Source: an uncultured Pelagibacteraceae bacterium (GTDB taxonomy: Bacteria > Pseudomonadota > Alphaproteobacteria > Pelagibacterales > Pelagibacteraceae). Taken from it: a DNA stretch of 47,357 bases. Position numbers and translations under genes: made by a program. Positions 1-8,262 of the stretch are shown here, piece by piece. The stretch is taken from assembly GCA_902543375.1 (NCBI GenBank), contig CACBYE010000008.1:1-47357 (forward strand), read 5' to 3'. Within the stretch, counting starts at the first letter, position 1; the number at the start of each line of letters is the position of its first letter. The notes under the pieces were generated by a model. It was not told where the DNA came from. It saw nothing but the letters and a program-made list of their open reading frames with translations, and made no database searches.

Positions 1-1
1 A

Positions 2-898
2 AGTGATTTTATTCTTCCAATCTTTTTAATAGAGGGAAAAAATAAGGTCCAATCAATTAAATCTATGCCAGATGTTTACAGATACACCATTGATAAACTA
101 GGAAAAATTATAGATAAGGCTATGAAAAACCAGATACCGATGGTTGCTCTATTCCCACATTCAGCAGGTAGATTAAAAGATACAATCGGTAGCGAAGCTT
201 TAAATGAAAATAATTTAATCTGCAAAGCTATTAGATACATAAAAAAAAGATATAAAAATAAAATTGGAATTATGTGTGATGTTGCCCTTGATCCATACAC
301 AAATCATGGACACGATGGTATTTTAAATTCTGGATATGTTTTAAATGACGAGACTATAAACATCTTGGTTGCTCAATCTTTGTTACAAGCTGAAATGGGT
401 TGTGATGTGTTAGCACCATCAGATATGATGGATGGAAGAGTTGGAAAAATTAGAACTGCTTTAGATAAAAAAAACTTTAAAAATGTGCAAATACTGTCTT
501 ATGCAGTAAAATATGCCTCTAATTTTTATGGACCCTTCAGAGATGCGATTGGTTCTAAAGTTTCTTTAAAAGGAGACAAAAAAACATACCAAATGGATTT
601 TAAAAATAATGATGAAGCCCTAAGAGAAGTAGCGCTAGACGTTAAAGAGGGTGCTGATATGGTTATGGTTAAACCAGGTTTACCATACCTAGATGTTATA
701 AGAACAATTAAAAATAATTTTAAAATACCAGTCTTAGCATATCAAGTCTCCGGTGAATACAGCATGCTAGCTAATGCTATAAACAAGAAAATTATAAAAA
801 AAGATGCTATATTTGAAAATTTGATGAGTTTTAAAAGAGCTGGAGCTAATGCTATAATTAGCTATTACGCTGATAGATTAAATGAAATTTTACCATAA
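2..898 (+). CDS. hemB: Delta-aminolevulinic acid dehydratase (porphobilinogen synthase), 5' end outside window
   Basis: Condenses two 5-aminolevulinate molecules to porphobilinogen in heme synthesis. The frame is open from base 2 (SDFILPIFLIEG, the usual HemB N-terminal strand) to the stop at 896-898, so the gene starts upstream of the window and about 20-30 residues are missing. Both active-site lysines are visible, in SYAVKYASNFYGPF and in MVMVKPG, followed by LAYQVSGEY. The metal loop reads DVALDPYTNHGHDG: the three zinc cysteines of the E. coli type are replaced by Ala, Asp and Asp, which by family knowledge marks the magnesium-dependent class. The ATG at 65 is internal and not the true start. 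It ends immediately next to the convergent recO stop. Confidence 0.97.
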   Translation, partial: SDFILPIFLIEGKNKVQSIKSMPDVYRYTIDKLGKIIDKAMKNQIPMVALFPHSAGRLKDTIGSEALNENNLICKAIRYIKKRYKNKIGIMCDVALDPYTNHGHDGILNSGYVLNDETINILVAQSLLQAEMGCDVLAPSDMMDGRVGKIRTALDKKNFKNVQILSYAVKYASNFYGPFRDAIGSKVSLKGDKKTYQMDFKNNDEALREVALDVKEGADMVMVKPGLPYLDVIRTIKNNFKIPVLAYQVSGEYSMLANAINKKIIKKDAIFENLMSFKRAGANAIISYYADRLNEILP

Positions 899-1579
899 TT
901 ACTTTAAGGTGTTTATAAAATGAATTCTACTTATTGGATAATTTAAATTATTTGGTTTTAAAATAGTTTTTTCCAAAAAGTCACTGACTAAATTAACTCC
1001 TTTTAAAAGTGTATTAAGATCATCAACAACAAGTTTTTTATCAATTAAAAAATTTGGTATAATTTTTTTTTCTATTTTAGATTTTACCACATAAAATGTC
1101 TTTTGATTAATAATCTCTTTAGAAACAAGATTTTCTAATTCCAAATCAAATCCTAAAGTTTTTAATAGTTCAAGTTCCCAAAAAATAAAATCTTTTAACC
1201 ATATATCATTTGAAATTACAGAATAAAATTTTTCAATAAGATTAAATAATTTAGTGTTTGATTGAGACTCAGCAGTCAATAAACGAATAAGACTCATTGA
1301 TGAAATTATACAGGAAAGTTTTTGATGATTATCAAAATAAATCGGAGATAAAGCTTTCTGAATTTCTAATTTAAAATAACCTATTCTATTTTCTGACTTT
1401 GAATTAAAATTTATATGTAATTGATTGCCAATTTGAAGATAATTTCTGATTTTTTTTGAAGATCCACCAAAAACTATTCCTGATATTTTTCCATGATTTT
1501 TAGTGAAAAATTCAGAAATAAGTGAATTTTCATTATACCTACTTTTTGACAATAAAAAACCTGTATCATCCCAAATCAT
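899..1579 (-). CDS. recO: DNA repair protein RecO
   Basis: Mediator of RecA loading in the RecFOR recombination pathway. The 226-residue product starts MIWDDTGFLLSKSRYNENSLI, the typical RecO OB-fold opening, and carries the helical segment LELLKTLGFDLELENL that normally precedes the zinc-binding region. The CxxC cysteines found in many RecO proteins are absent; only one Cys is present in the whole protein. It is the last gene of the minus-strand run: its ATG overlaps the rnc stop by one base (TAATG). In related bacteria era lies between rnc and recO, but there is no room for it here. Family assignment is firm; divergence of the C-terminal half is notable. Confidence 0.9.
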   Translation of the reverse strand: MIWDDTGFLLSKSRYNENSLISEFFTKNHGKISGIVFGGSSKKIRNYLQIGNQLHINFNSKSENRIGYFKLEIQKALSPIYFDNHQKLSCIISSMSLIRLLTAESQSNTKLFNLIEKFYSVISNDIWLKDFIFWELELLKTLGFDLELENLVSKEIINQKTFYVVKSKIEKKIIPNFLIDKKLVVDDLNTLLKGVNLVSDFLEKTILKPNNLNYPISRIHFINTLK

Positions 1580-2244
1580 TAAATCAAATTTTTATCTAAA
1601 CAAAGTAGTGCAGCGTTTTGTTCAGCCTCTTTTTTAGACTTTCCTTCTCCATTATAAAATTTTGTATTTGGTAATTTAACAGCCACTTTAATTAGAGGCT
1701 TATGTCTAGGTCCTGTATTTGATAAAATTCTATAAGTAGGTAATTTTTTAAACCTTTTTAAAGAAAATTCTTGAAGTTTAGTTTTTGGGTCAATTTGCGT
1801 TATAACGCTTTCTTTAATTTTTTCTTTCCATAAATCTAAAATTATTTTTTCAGTTATATTAAATCCCTTATCCAAATAAATAGCTCCTATTAAAGCTTCG
1901 CAAGTATCTGAAATCACTTTATCTTCTATACTAATTGATCTGTTTTTTGGATTAAAAATTAAAATGTAATCTTGTAATTCTATATTTTTGCCTATTTGCA
2001 AACAAGTTTTTTTATTAACTAAAGAAGCAAATTTTTTATCTAAAATTCCCTCTTTTTCCTCTGGGTATATCTCTAATAGTTTTTTAGCTATAACTAAACC
2101 AAGAACTCTATCACCTAAGAATTCAATCTTCTCGTTGTTATTTGTCTTATTAAAACTCTTATGCGTAAGGCTTCTAATTAATAAACTTTTATTTTTAAAT
2201 TTAATATTAATTTTTTTTTCAAGTTTAGAATAGTCTATTTTCAT
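1579..2244 (-). CDS. rnc: Ribonuclease III
   Basis: Double-strand-specific endoribonuclease that processes rRNA precursors and structured mRNAs. The 221-residue protein has the RNase III domain first, with the signature EKIEFLGDRVLGLVIA (residues about 39-54) and the second acidic metal-binding segment DTCEALIGAIYLDKG. A double-stranded RNA-binding domain follows, beginning at DPKTKLQEFSLKRF and ending GKSKKEAEQNAALLCLD. Length is normal for the family (about 225). It overlaps lepB upstream by one base and recO downstream by one base, so it is translationally linked to both. Confidence 0.96.
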   Translation of the reverse strand: MKIDYSKLEKKINIKFKNKSLLIRSLTHKSFNKTNNNEKIEFLGDRVLGLVIAKKLLEIYPEEKEGILDKKFASLVNKKTCLQIGKNIELQDYILIFNPKNRSISIEDKVISDTCEALIGAIYLDKGFNITEKIILDLWKEKIKESVITQIDPKTKLQEFSLKRFKKLPTYRILSNTGPRHKPLIKVAVKLPNTKFYNGEGKSKKEAEQNAALLCLDKNLI

Positions 2245-2978
2245 TAAACGATATTTTTAAAGAATCTATCAAAACGTATAGATTTGTTCCATCTCCAAAA
2301 AGCAAAAATACTTCCAATAGACCTATCAGAAGAAAAAAAAATAAATTGAGCTTTACCAACTAAATTATCTCTATGCACATAACCTACGCTTGTTAAAAAT
2401 CTACTATCTTTAGAGCAATCTCTGTTATCACCTAAAAAAAAATAGTGCTCCTCTGGTACAGTAAAAATATCTGAATTTTCAAATGAAAAATTTTTAAGGT
2501 ATACAGTCTTATATTTTTTTCCATTAGGTAGTTTTTCATCAAAAGTAAAAACTTCTATTTTTCTATCACCACAGTAAATTACATCATTCTCAGATAGTCT
2601 TGATTTAAAAATTTCGATGCTATTTAGATATAAATTAGAGTCTATAAATTGAATTTTGTCTCCTGGTAAACCAACTAATCTTTTTATATAATCTGTTCTA
2701 TTATCAGCTGGTGTTTTAAATACTATAACATCACCTCTTTCAGGCTCCTTGAAAAAAAATCTATTTTGGAATATTGGCGGACTAAATGGGAAAGAATGCT
2801 TGCTATAACCATAAGAGTACTTTGTAACAAATAACCTATCACCAACAAGTAAATTTGGCTCCATTGAAGAAGATGGAATATAAAATGGTTGAATAATTAA
2901 AGACCTTATTAAAACTGCTATAATCAATGCATATATAAGAGTTTTAAGGTTTTCCTTTAAAAATTTTTTATTTAACAT
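2244..2978 (-). CDS. lepB: Signal peptidase I
   Basis: Inner-membrane serine protease that cleaves signal peptides of Sec-exported proteins in the periplasm. One N-terminal membrane segment covers about residues 11-30, followed by the catalytic box PSSSMEPNLLVGD with the nucleophile at Ser38. The general base is Lys99 in RTDYIKRLVGLPGD, and box E is GDNRDCSKDSR. The 244-residue length fits alphaproteobacterial LepB. Its start overlaps the acpS end by 11 bases. The acpS-lepB-rnc order is standard for the class. Confidence 0.96.
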   Translation of the reverse strand: MLNKKFLKENLKTLIYALIIAVLIRSLIIQPFYIPSSSMEPNLLVGDRLFVTKYSYGYSKHSFPFSPPIFQNRFFFKEPERGDVIVFKTPADNRTDYIKRLVGLPGDKIQFIDSNLYLNSIEIFKSRLSENDVIYCGDRKIEVFTFDEKLPNGKKYKTVYLKNFSFENSDIFTVPEEHYFFLGDNRDCSKDSRFLTSVGYVHRDNLVGKAQFIFFSSDRSIGSIFAFWRWNKSIRFDRFFKNIV

Positions 2979-3363
2979 TTTTTGTTTGAATTATAGTAAA
3001 CGCTACTGAATATTCCTTTTCGTCTGAAATTGAAAGAAACAAATCAAAACTTTTTGTTTTTAAATTTTTTGAAATTATATTTTTGGTCTTTTTGCTTAAT
3101 CTAAAGTATGGTTTTCCTAAGCTATTATTTAAAATTTCAATATCTTTAAAATTTAAACCTTTTCTAAAACCTGTACCTATAGCTTTAGATAATGATTCCT
3201 TTGCGGCAAATTTTTTTGAAAAATACATAGCCTTATCTTTCAAAATTTTAGAATTATTTATTTCATGTGATGTAAATAATCTTGAAAGAAATTTTTTATT
3301 TTTGATTGATTTCTTAATTCTTGAAGTGTTAATTATATCTACTCCAATACCCAAAACCTTCAT
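2968..3363 (-). CDS. acpS: Holo-[acyl-carrier-protein] synthase
   Basis: Transfers 4'-phosphopantetheine from CoA to apo-acyl carrier protein, activating fatty acid synthesis. The 131-residue protein has the two family motifs: GIGVDIINTSRI near the start (magnesium ligand Asp9 or so) and FAAKESLSKAIGTG in the middle. Length matches the AcpS class of small trimeric transferases. It lies one base downstream of pdxJ and overlaps lepB, inside the same minus-strand run. Confidence 0.95.
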   Translation of the reverse strand: MKVLGIGVDIINTSRIKKSIKNKKFLSRLFTSHEINNSKILKDKAMYFSKKFAAKESLSKAIGTGFRKGLNFKDIEILNNSLGKPYFRLSKKTKNIISKNLKTKSFDLFLSISDEKEYSVAFTIIQTKNVK

Positions 3364-3364
3364 T

Positions 3365-4084
3365 TTAACCTCTAATGATTTTTTTAAATCTTTTTATTAC
3401 ATTTCCTAAACCATACAAAATAGACTCTCCAATAATAAAATGGCCAATATTAAATTCTTTAATCTCTTGAATTTTTAATAATATTTTTGTTGATTTGTAG
3501 TCTAAACCGTGTCCAGCATGAACTTCTATACCCATTTTATTAGCTAATGTTGAGCAATTCTTAATTTTTAAAAATTCTTTGGTAAATTTTTTTTTAGATT
3601 TAACTAAATTTGAAAAATTTCCGGTATGAATTTCAATACAATCAGCATTTATTTCTTTTGATAATTTAATATCTTTAATACTAGGATTTATAAATAAACT
3701 TGTTCTAATATTCTTATTTTTAAATAACGAAATTATTTTTTTTATTTTTTTTTTATTACGTTTAAGGTCTAGACCCCCCTCAGTAGTTATTTCATTTCTA
3801 TTTTCTGGAACAATACAAACAAACTTTGGTTTAATTTTTAACGCGTTTTTTACAATACCATTGTTTGTTGAAATTTCTAAATTTACAAAAAGATTTTTTA
3901 TTGAGCAAATTTTTTTTGCATCTAAGTCATTTATATGTCTTCTATCCTCTCTAAGATGAATTGTTATTGAATTTGCACCTTTTTTTTTTGCAAATAAAGC
4001 AGCCTGTAAAGGATCAGGATGAAATTCACCTCTAGCATTTCTTACAGTTGCCACATGATCGATGTTTACACCTAATCGTTTCAC
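3365..4084 (-). CDS. pdxJ: Pyridoxine 5'-phosphate synthase
   Basis: Final step of DXP-dependent vitamin B6 synthesis: joins deoxyxylulose 5-phosphate with 3-amino-2-oxopropyl phosphate. The N-terminus LGVNIDHVATVRNARG and the following HPDPLQAALFAKKKGA and ITIHLREDRRHI are highly characteristic, as is the C-terminal FNIGHFIIGESIL. The start codon is GTG and overlaps the pyrE TGA stop (GTGA), so translation is probably coupled. The 239-residue length is normal. The middle part contains long A-rich lysine runs (KRNKKKIKKI). Confidence 0.96.
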   Translation of the reverse strand: MKRLGVNIDHVATVRNARGEFHPDPLQAALFAKKKGANSITIHLREDRRHINDLDAKKICSIKNLFVNLEISTNNGIVKNALKIKPKFVCIVPENRNEITTEGGLDLKRNKKKIKKIISLFKNKNIRTSLFINPSIKDIKLSKEINADCIEIHTGNFSNLVKSKKKFTKEFLKIKNCSTLANKMGIEVHAGHGLDYKSTKILLKIQEIKEFNIGHFIIGESILYGLGNVIKRFKKIIRG

Positions 4085-4668
4085 TTATTAAATCTACTTC
4101 CTGGTGTTGATATAGGAATTGCCTTTAATTCCTCTGGTAATTTATTTGACTTATAAACAGGCACATTAATCTTTAGATGTGAAATTATTTTTTTTCTTAT
4201 CTTAAGTGTTTTTTTTGAAGATCTATCTATTATTGATGCAAAGCCTGCGACAGAGGCATTTGATTTTTTGATTAATTTTACACATTCCATGCTTGATCTG
4301 CCAGTTGTAATTACATCCTCAATAATTAATACCTTAGATCCTTTTCTAATCGCAAAACCTCTTCTTAAAGTAAATTCACCTTTAATTCTCTCACAAAAGA
4401 TTGTCTCTTTTTTTAAAATCTTACCAATTTCATAACCTATAATAATACCACCCATTGCGGGAGCTAATATAAGGTCAAATTTCTTAAAATTTTTTTTAAT
4501 TTTTATAGCTAAAGATTTACATATCTTTTCAGCTTTTGATGGAAAACTTAAAAGTTTAGCGCATTGAATATATTTTGGAGAATGTAAACCAGATGATAAA
4601 ACAAAATGACCTTCTAACAATGCGTTAGTCTTTCTTAAAATATCTAAGGATTTTTTGTGTGAAAGCAT
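4081..4668 (-). CDS. pyrE: Orotate phosphoribosyltransferase
   Basis: Attaches ribose phosphate from PRPP to orotate, giving OMP in pyrimidine synthesis. The PRPP-binding loop VLIIEDVITTGRSS is clear, and the N-terminal ALLEGHFVLSSGLHSPKYIQC is the usual PyrE opening. The 195 residues suit the shorter bacterial form. The chosen start lies 44 bases inside the 3' end of rsh, a long overlap, but the N-terminal sequence from this Met aligns with the family from the outset, so the overlap looks real. Confidence 0.95.
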   Translation of the reverse strand: MLSHKKSLDILRKTNALLEGHFVLSSGLHSPKYIQCAKLLSFPSKAEKICKSLAIKIKKNFKKFDLILAPAMGGIIIGYEIGKILKKETIFCERIKGEFTLRRGFAIRKGSKVLIIEDVITTGRSSMECVKLIKKSNASVAGFASIIDRSSKKTLKIRKKIISHLKINVPVYKSNKLPEELKAIPISTPGSRFNK

Positions 4669-6370
4669 TTCTTTTATCCTCGTGTCTAATTATCTTAAAT
4701 TTTATACCTTTTTGTTTAAGCTCTGCAATAAAATTAGTAAAATTTTTTAAATCTTTAATTATTAGCTGAAATTTAAAGTTAATATAATCAGGTGTCTTAC
4801 CGGCCATCACTAAATTAGAAATATTCAATTTATGTTCACCAATTAAGGAACTTACATTACCTAATTGTCCTGGCTTATCAGGTAAAGAAATCCATAGAGT
4901 GGTATTGTATTTTTTAACAGTCTCTTGCTTTTTTTCACCTCTATCGTGCCAGTATCTTCTTATGGCTGCTCTCGCTTTACCCGTCTTTGTAGTTGGAATC
5001 CAGTGCAATGATGGTGATTGATTTTTAGATGTAATAATCTTTATTCTATCACCATTCCTCAAAATGGTTTGAAGGTCACTTTTGTTACCATTTACCTCAC
5101 AACCAGTTGCTGTATCACCAATTTTTGTATGTACTGCATAAGCAAAATCAATTGCTGTTGCATCTTTTGGTAATTTAATTACAGAGCCTTTTGGAGTAAA
5201 GCAAAAAACATTTTCCTGGAACATTTGAAGTTTTGTGTATTCGTATGAATGTTCTGGGTTTTCATTTTTTTCTATAATTTCGACTAAATCTTTTAACCAA
5301 TCATATTCTTTCCAAGTTAGTGAGCTAAACTTTTCTGAGGATTTATATTGCCAATGAGATGCTATGCCTCTTTCAGCAAACTCGTGCATTTGTTTTGTTC
5401 TTATTTGAATTTCAACAGGTTTTTTATAAGAACCAATTACAGAAGTGTGTATTGATTTATATCCATTAATTTTAGCAGACGATATATAATCTTTAAATTT
5501 ACCAGGTATACAATTGTATTGTTTGTGAATAATACCTAAAGATTTATAACAATCGTCAGTATTATCAACAATTATCCTAAATCCAATTATGTCGGTAATT
5601 TGCTCTAATGAAACTCTTTTTTTTTGAACTTTTCTCCAAATTGAAAAAGGTGTTTTCTCCCTGCCATATATCTTTGATTTAATATTATTGAGAGTTAACA
5701 ATTGATTGAATTCGGATGATATACTTTCAAAAATATCTTTTTTATCTAATTTAATTTCATCAAGTCTTTTTTGAATTAATAATCTTGCCTCATTATTAAG
5801 AATTTCAAAAGATAGATCTTCAAGTTCATCTCTTATTCTATGCATGCCCATTCTATCTGCTAGAGGAGCATAAATTTCCATTGTTTCTTGAGCAATTCTT
5901 TTTTTTTTGTCCTCTTTAAATATAGCCTTGATTGTTCTCATGTTGTGCAATCGGTCTGCAATTTTAACTAATAAAACTCTAATATCTTTTGAAGTAGCCA
6001 AAATCAATTTTCTAAAATTTTCAGCCTTTGAGTTAGAAGAGGCAGTATTTTCAAACACTGAAATTTTTGTAACACCATCTACCAAATCAGCAACTTCTGC
6101 TCCAAATTCACTTTTGATAGTTTCGTATGTTGCATAAGTATCTTCTATAGTGTCGTGTAATAGACCTGTAGTTATTGTGGCACTATCTAATTTCAAATCA
6201 GTTAAAATGTTAGCAACTTCTATTGGATGAACAGAATAAGGATCTCCAGATGCTCTCTTTTGGTTACTGTGGGCTTTAACAGCAAATTCATAGGCTTTAT
6301 TAAGCTTTTCTGGATTAAAAAACTTATTATATATTTTTACTTTATTTATTAATTCATCAGAATTTAGCAT
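4625..6370 (-). CDS. Bifunctional (p)ppGpp synthetase/hydrolase (RSH), short form
   Basis: RelA/SpoT homologue that makes and degrades the stringent-response alarmone (p)ppGpp. Domain order: HD hydrolase (about 25-180, His48, LLHDTIEDT with His72/Asp73 and the conserved VKIADRLHNMRT), synthetase (about 225-340, GREKTPFSIWRKVQ, DIIGFRIIV, VEIQIRTKQMHEFAE), TGS (about 385-445, VFCFTPKGSVIKLP), a short helical linker, and a C-terminal ACT domain (about 500-575, LWISLPDKPGQLGNVSSLI). Both catalytic sites appear intact. At 581 residues it is some 130-150 shorter than SpoT/Rel; the zinc-finger/RIS region between TGS and ACT appears missing. The usual gene name would be rsh, relA or spoT. Confidence 0.95.
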   Translation of the reverse strand: MLNSDELINKVKIYNKFFNPEKLNKAYEFAVKAHSNQKRASGDPYSVHPIEVANILTDLKLDSATITTGLLHDTIEDTYATYETIKSEFGAEVADLVDGVTKISVFENTASSNSKAENFRKLILATSKDIRVLLVKIADRLHNMRTIKAIFKEDKKKRIAQETMEIYAPLADRMGMHRIRDELEDLSFEILNNEARLLIQKRLDEIKLDKKDIFESISSEFNQLLTLNNIKSKIYGREKTPFSIWRKVQKKRVSLEQITDIIGFRIIVDNTDDCYKSLGIIHKQYNCIPGKFKDYISSAKINGYKSIHTSVIGSYKKPVEIQIRTKQMHEFAERGIASHWQYKSSEKFSSLTWKEYDWLKDLVEIIEKNENPEHSYEYTKLQMFQENVFCFTPKGSVIKLPKDATAIDFAYAVHTKIGDTATGCEVNGNKSDLQTILRNGDRIKIITSKNQSPSLHWIPTTKTGKARAAIRRYWHDRGEKKQETVKKYNTTLWISLPDKPGQLGNVSSLIGEHKLNISNLVMAGKTPDYINFKFQLIIKDLKNFTNFIAELKQKGIKFKIIRHEDKRNAFTQKILRYFKKD

Positions 6371-6389
6371 TGCTTATTATACCACTTAT

Positions 6390-6887
6390 TTAGATTTGTT
6401 TAATAGATCTTATGTCACTATTTGATAAAGAGGATATTAATTTTCTAATATTAACTTTTAAGATTGGGTGTTTCCAATCTTTATTAATCTCAAAGAGTGG
6501 TAACACAACAAAGTTACGCGTATCCATCCTTGGGTGAGGTAGAATCAACTCTCCAGCAATCCTTTTATTTCGATAATCTATTATATCAATATCACATTCA
6601 CGAGGAGAGTTTTTTGGTAATTTCTTTCTGCCTAATTTCTTTTCAATTTCCTTACACTTTTTGATTAGCTCCAAAGGAGTAAAATTGGTATCAATTTCTA
6701 CGACAATATTTAAAAATTTTGGGTTATTAACGTTAGGCCATGATAAACTTTCATAATAACTTGAGCACCTCAATATTTTTATATTATTCATAAATAAATT
6801 AAATTTAGCTCTTTCAATATTTCTACGTTTATTACCTAAATTTGAACCTATGCCCAAGTATATAGAATTAACTGGATCTTCTGACAT
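6390..6887 (-). CDS. folK: 2-amino-4-hydroxy-6-hydroxymethyldihydropteridine pyrophosphokinase
   Basis: Pyrophosphorylates the pterin before condensation with p-aminobenzoate in folate synthesis. Family motifs are [15 protein letters not shown] at the start, [14 protein letters not shown] for the magnesium/ATP site, and [22 protein letters not shown] chose the ATG at 6887, which places GIGSNLG eleven or so residues from the start as in other FolK. An in-frame ATG at 6941 would add 18 residues (charged, not family-like) and increase the overlap with smpB from 20 to 74 bases. FolK beside smpB and rsh is a variation on the usual neighbourhood. Confidence 0.93.
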   Translation of the reverse strand: MSEDPVNSIYLGIGSNLGNKRRNIERAKFNLFMNNIKILRCSSYYESLSWPNVNNPKFLNIVVEIDTNFTPLELIKKCKEIEKKLGRKKLPKNSPRECDIDIIDYRNKRIAGELILPHPRMDTRNFVVLPLFEINKDWKHPILKVNIRKLISSLSNSDIRSIKQI

Positions 6888-7338
6888 ATCGCGCTTTTTC
6901 TCTGCTCCAGTCTCTATTCTTTTTTGTAGCTCTTTTATCATATTGTTTTTTTCCTTTTGCTACAGCAAGCTCAATTTTGGCTTTACCTTTTTTAAAATAC
7001 ATTTTCGTTGGTACAATTGTTAATCCTTCTTTTTGAATTTTTCCTATAAGTTTATTAATTTCTTTTTTATTCAATAAAAGTTTTCTATTATCTAATGGCT
7101 TGTGATTTGAGTAACTCGCCTGCTTGTATGATGCAATATGGGAATTAATTAAAATCAATTCTCCGTTTTTTTCGACTGCATATGAGTCAGCAATATTTAC
7201 TTTTCCTTCTCTAATAGATTTGATCTCAGACCCCTTGAGAACAATCCCAGCTTCTAACAAATCCTCAAAAAAATAATTAAAACTAGCTTTTCTATTTAGA
7301 CAAATTATTTTCAAACCATTATTGGTTTTTCTTTTCAT
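6868..7338 (-). CDS. smpB: SsrA-binding protein SmpB
   Basis: Binds tmRNA and brings it to stalled ribosomes for trans-translation. The sequence follows the family closely: [29 protein letters not shown] near the N-terminus, the central [11 protein letters not shown], and the C-terminal tail [21 protein letters not shown] that reaches into the decoding centre. Length of 156 residues is normal. Its start overlaps the dapA stop by one base. The tmRNA gene itself is not in this window. Confidence 0.97.
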   Translation of the reverse strand: MKRKTNNGLKIICLNRKASFNYFFEDLLEAGIVLKGSEIKSIREGKVNIADSYAVEKNGELILINSHIASYKQASYSNHKPLDNRKLLLNKKEINKLIGKIQKEGLTIVPTKMYFKKGKAKIELAVAKGKKQYDKRATKKNRDWSREKARYVRRSS

Positions 7339-8219
7339 TAAATTAATTTAGCTGTTTTGATGGCTTTTTTAATAATTTCTTTAGTAGTTTCCGTTACTTT
7401 TACTAAAGGTAGTCTTACATCATCATCACATAGCTTCATTAATTTTGCTGCGTATTTAACTGGACTTGGATTACTCTCAACAAACATGGCATGATGGACT
7501 GGTTGTAATATTTTATTTAGTCTTTCGGCTTCTTCAATTTCACTATCATTATTTGATTTTGATAATCTTTGAAAGTCAGAGCAAAGTTTTGGAGCAATAT
7601 TAGCTGTAACACTTATAGCTCCAACTCCACCTTTTTTATTAAATTCGAAAGCATTATCATCATTACCAGTGAGTTGGATAAAATCTTTTCCTAATTCTTT
7701 AAGCGTTTTATCAACTCTATTCAAATCACCAGTGGCATCTTTAACGCCAATAATATTTTTTAATTCAAATAATCTTGCCATTGTTTCAACTGTCATATCA
7801 ATTACTGATCTGCCAGGAATATTATAAATGAGAATTGGAATCCCACATTTATCATTTATAGCCTTATAATGTTGATAAAGTCCTTCTTGAGTAGGCTTAT
7901 TATAATAAGGAGTAACAATTAAAGCTCCATCTGCTCCAATTTTTTCTGCATGGGTCGTTAAAGAAATTGCTTCCTCAGTAGAGTTTGAGCCAGTGCCAGC
8001 AAATACAGGTAATTTACCGTTGCTTTCCTTAACACATAAATCAATTACTCTTTCATGCTCATCATGGCTTAAAGTTGGTGACTCACCAGTTGTTCCAGCT
8101 GGAACTAAACCATTTGTCCCATTTTCAATATGAAAATGTATTAACTTGATGTAAGTTTCATCATCAAGACTATCATTTTTAAATGGAGTTATTAAAGCAA
8201 CATTTGATCCTTTGAACAT
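7338..8219 (-). CDS. dapA: 4-hydroxy-tetrahydrodipicolinate synthase
   Basis: Condenses pyruvate and aspartate semialdehyde, the first committed step to lysine and diaminopimelate. TIM-barrel aldolase of 293 residues. Substrate-binding [14 protein letters not shown], the catalytic tyrosine region [20 protein letters not shown], and the Schiff-base lysine in [14 protein letters not shown] are present, as is YNIPGRSV. It is the first gene of the minus-strand run, 43 bases from the divergent transglycosylase gene, so the promoter for this ten-gene run should lie in that short gap. Confidence 0.97.
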   Translation of the reverse strand: MFKGSNVALITPFKNDSLDDETYIKLIHFHIENGTNGLVPAGTTGESPTLSHDEHERVIDLCVKESNGKLPVFAGTGSNSTEEAISLTTHAEKIGADGALIVTPYYNKPTQEGLYQHYKAINDKCGIPILIYNIPGRSVIDMTVETMARLFELKNIIGVKDATGDLNRVDKTLKELGKDFIQLTGNDDNAFEFNKKGGVGAISVTANIAPKLCSDFQRLSKSNNDSEIEEAERLNKILQPVHHAMFVESNPSPVKYAAKLMKLCDDDVRLPLVKVTETTKEIIKKAIKTAKLI

Positions 8220-8262
8220 AAATACTTATAACATAGTTTGTGGATTCATATACTAAAAGATT

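Noticed and set aside
76..300. Minus-strand open frame opposite hemB
   Set aside because: Lies wholly within the conserved hemB coding sequence and resembles no protein; a shadow frame.
1..898. Truncated hemB as a pseudogene
   Set aside because: The frame is open to the window edge and matches internal HemB sequence, so truncation is due to the window border.
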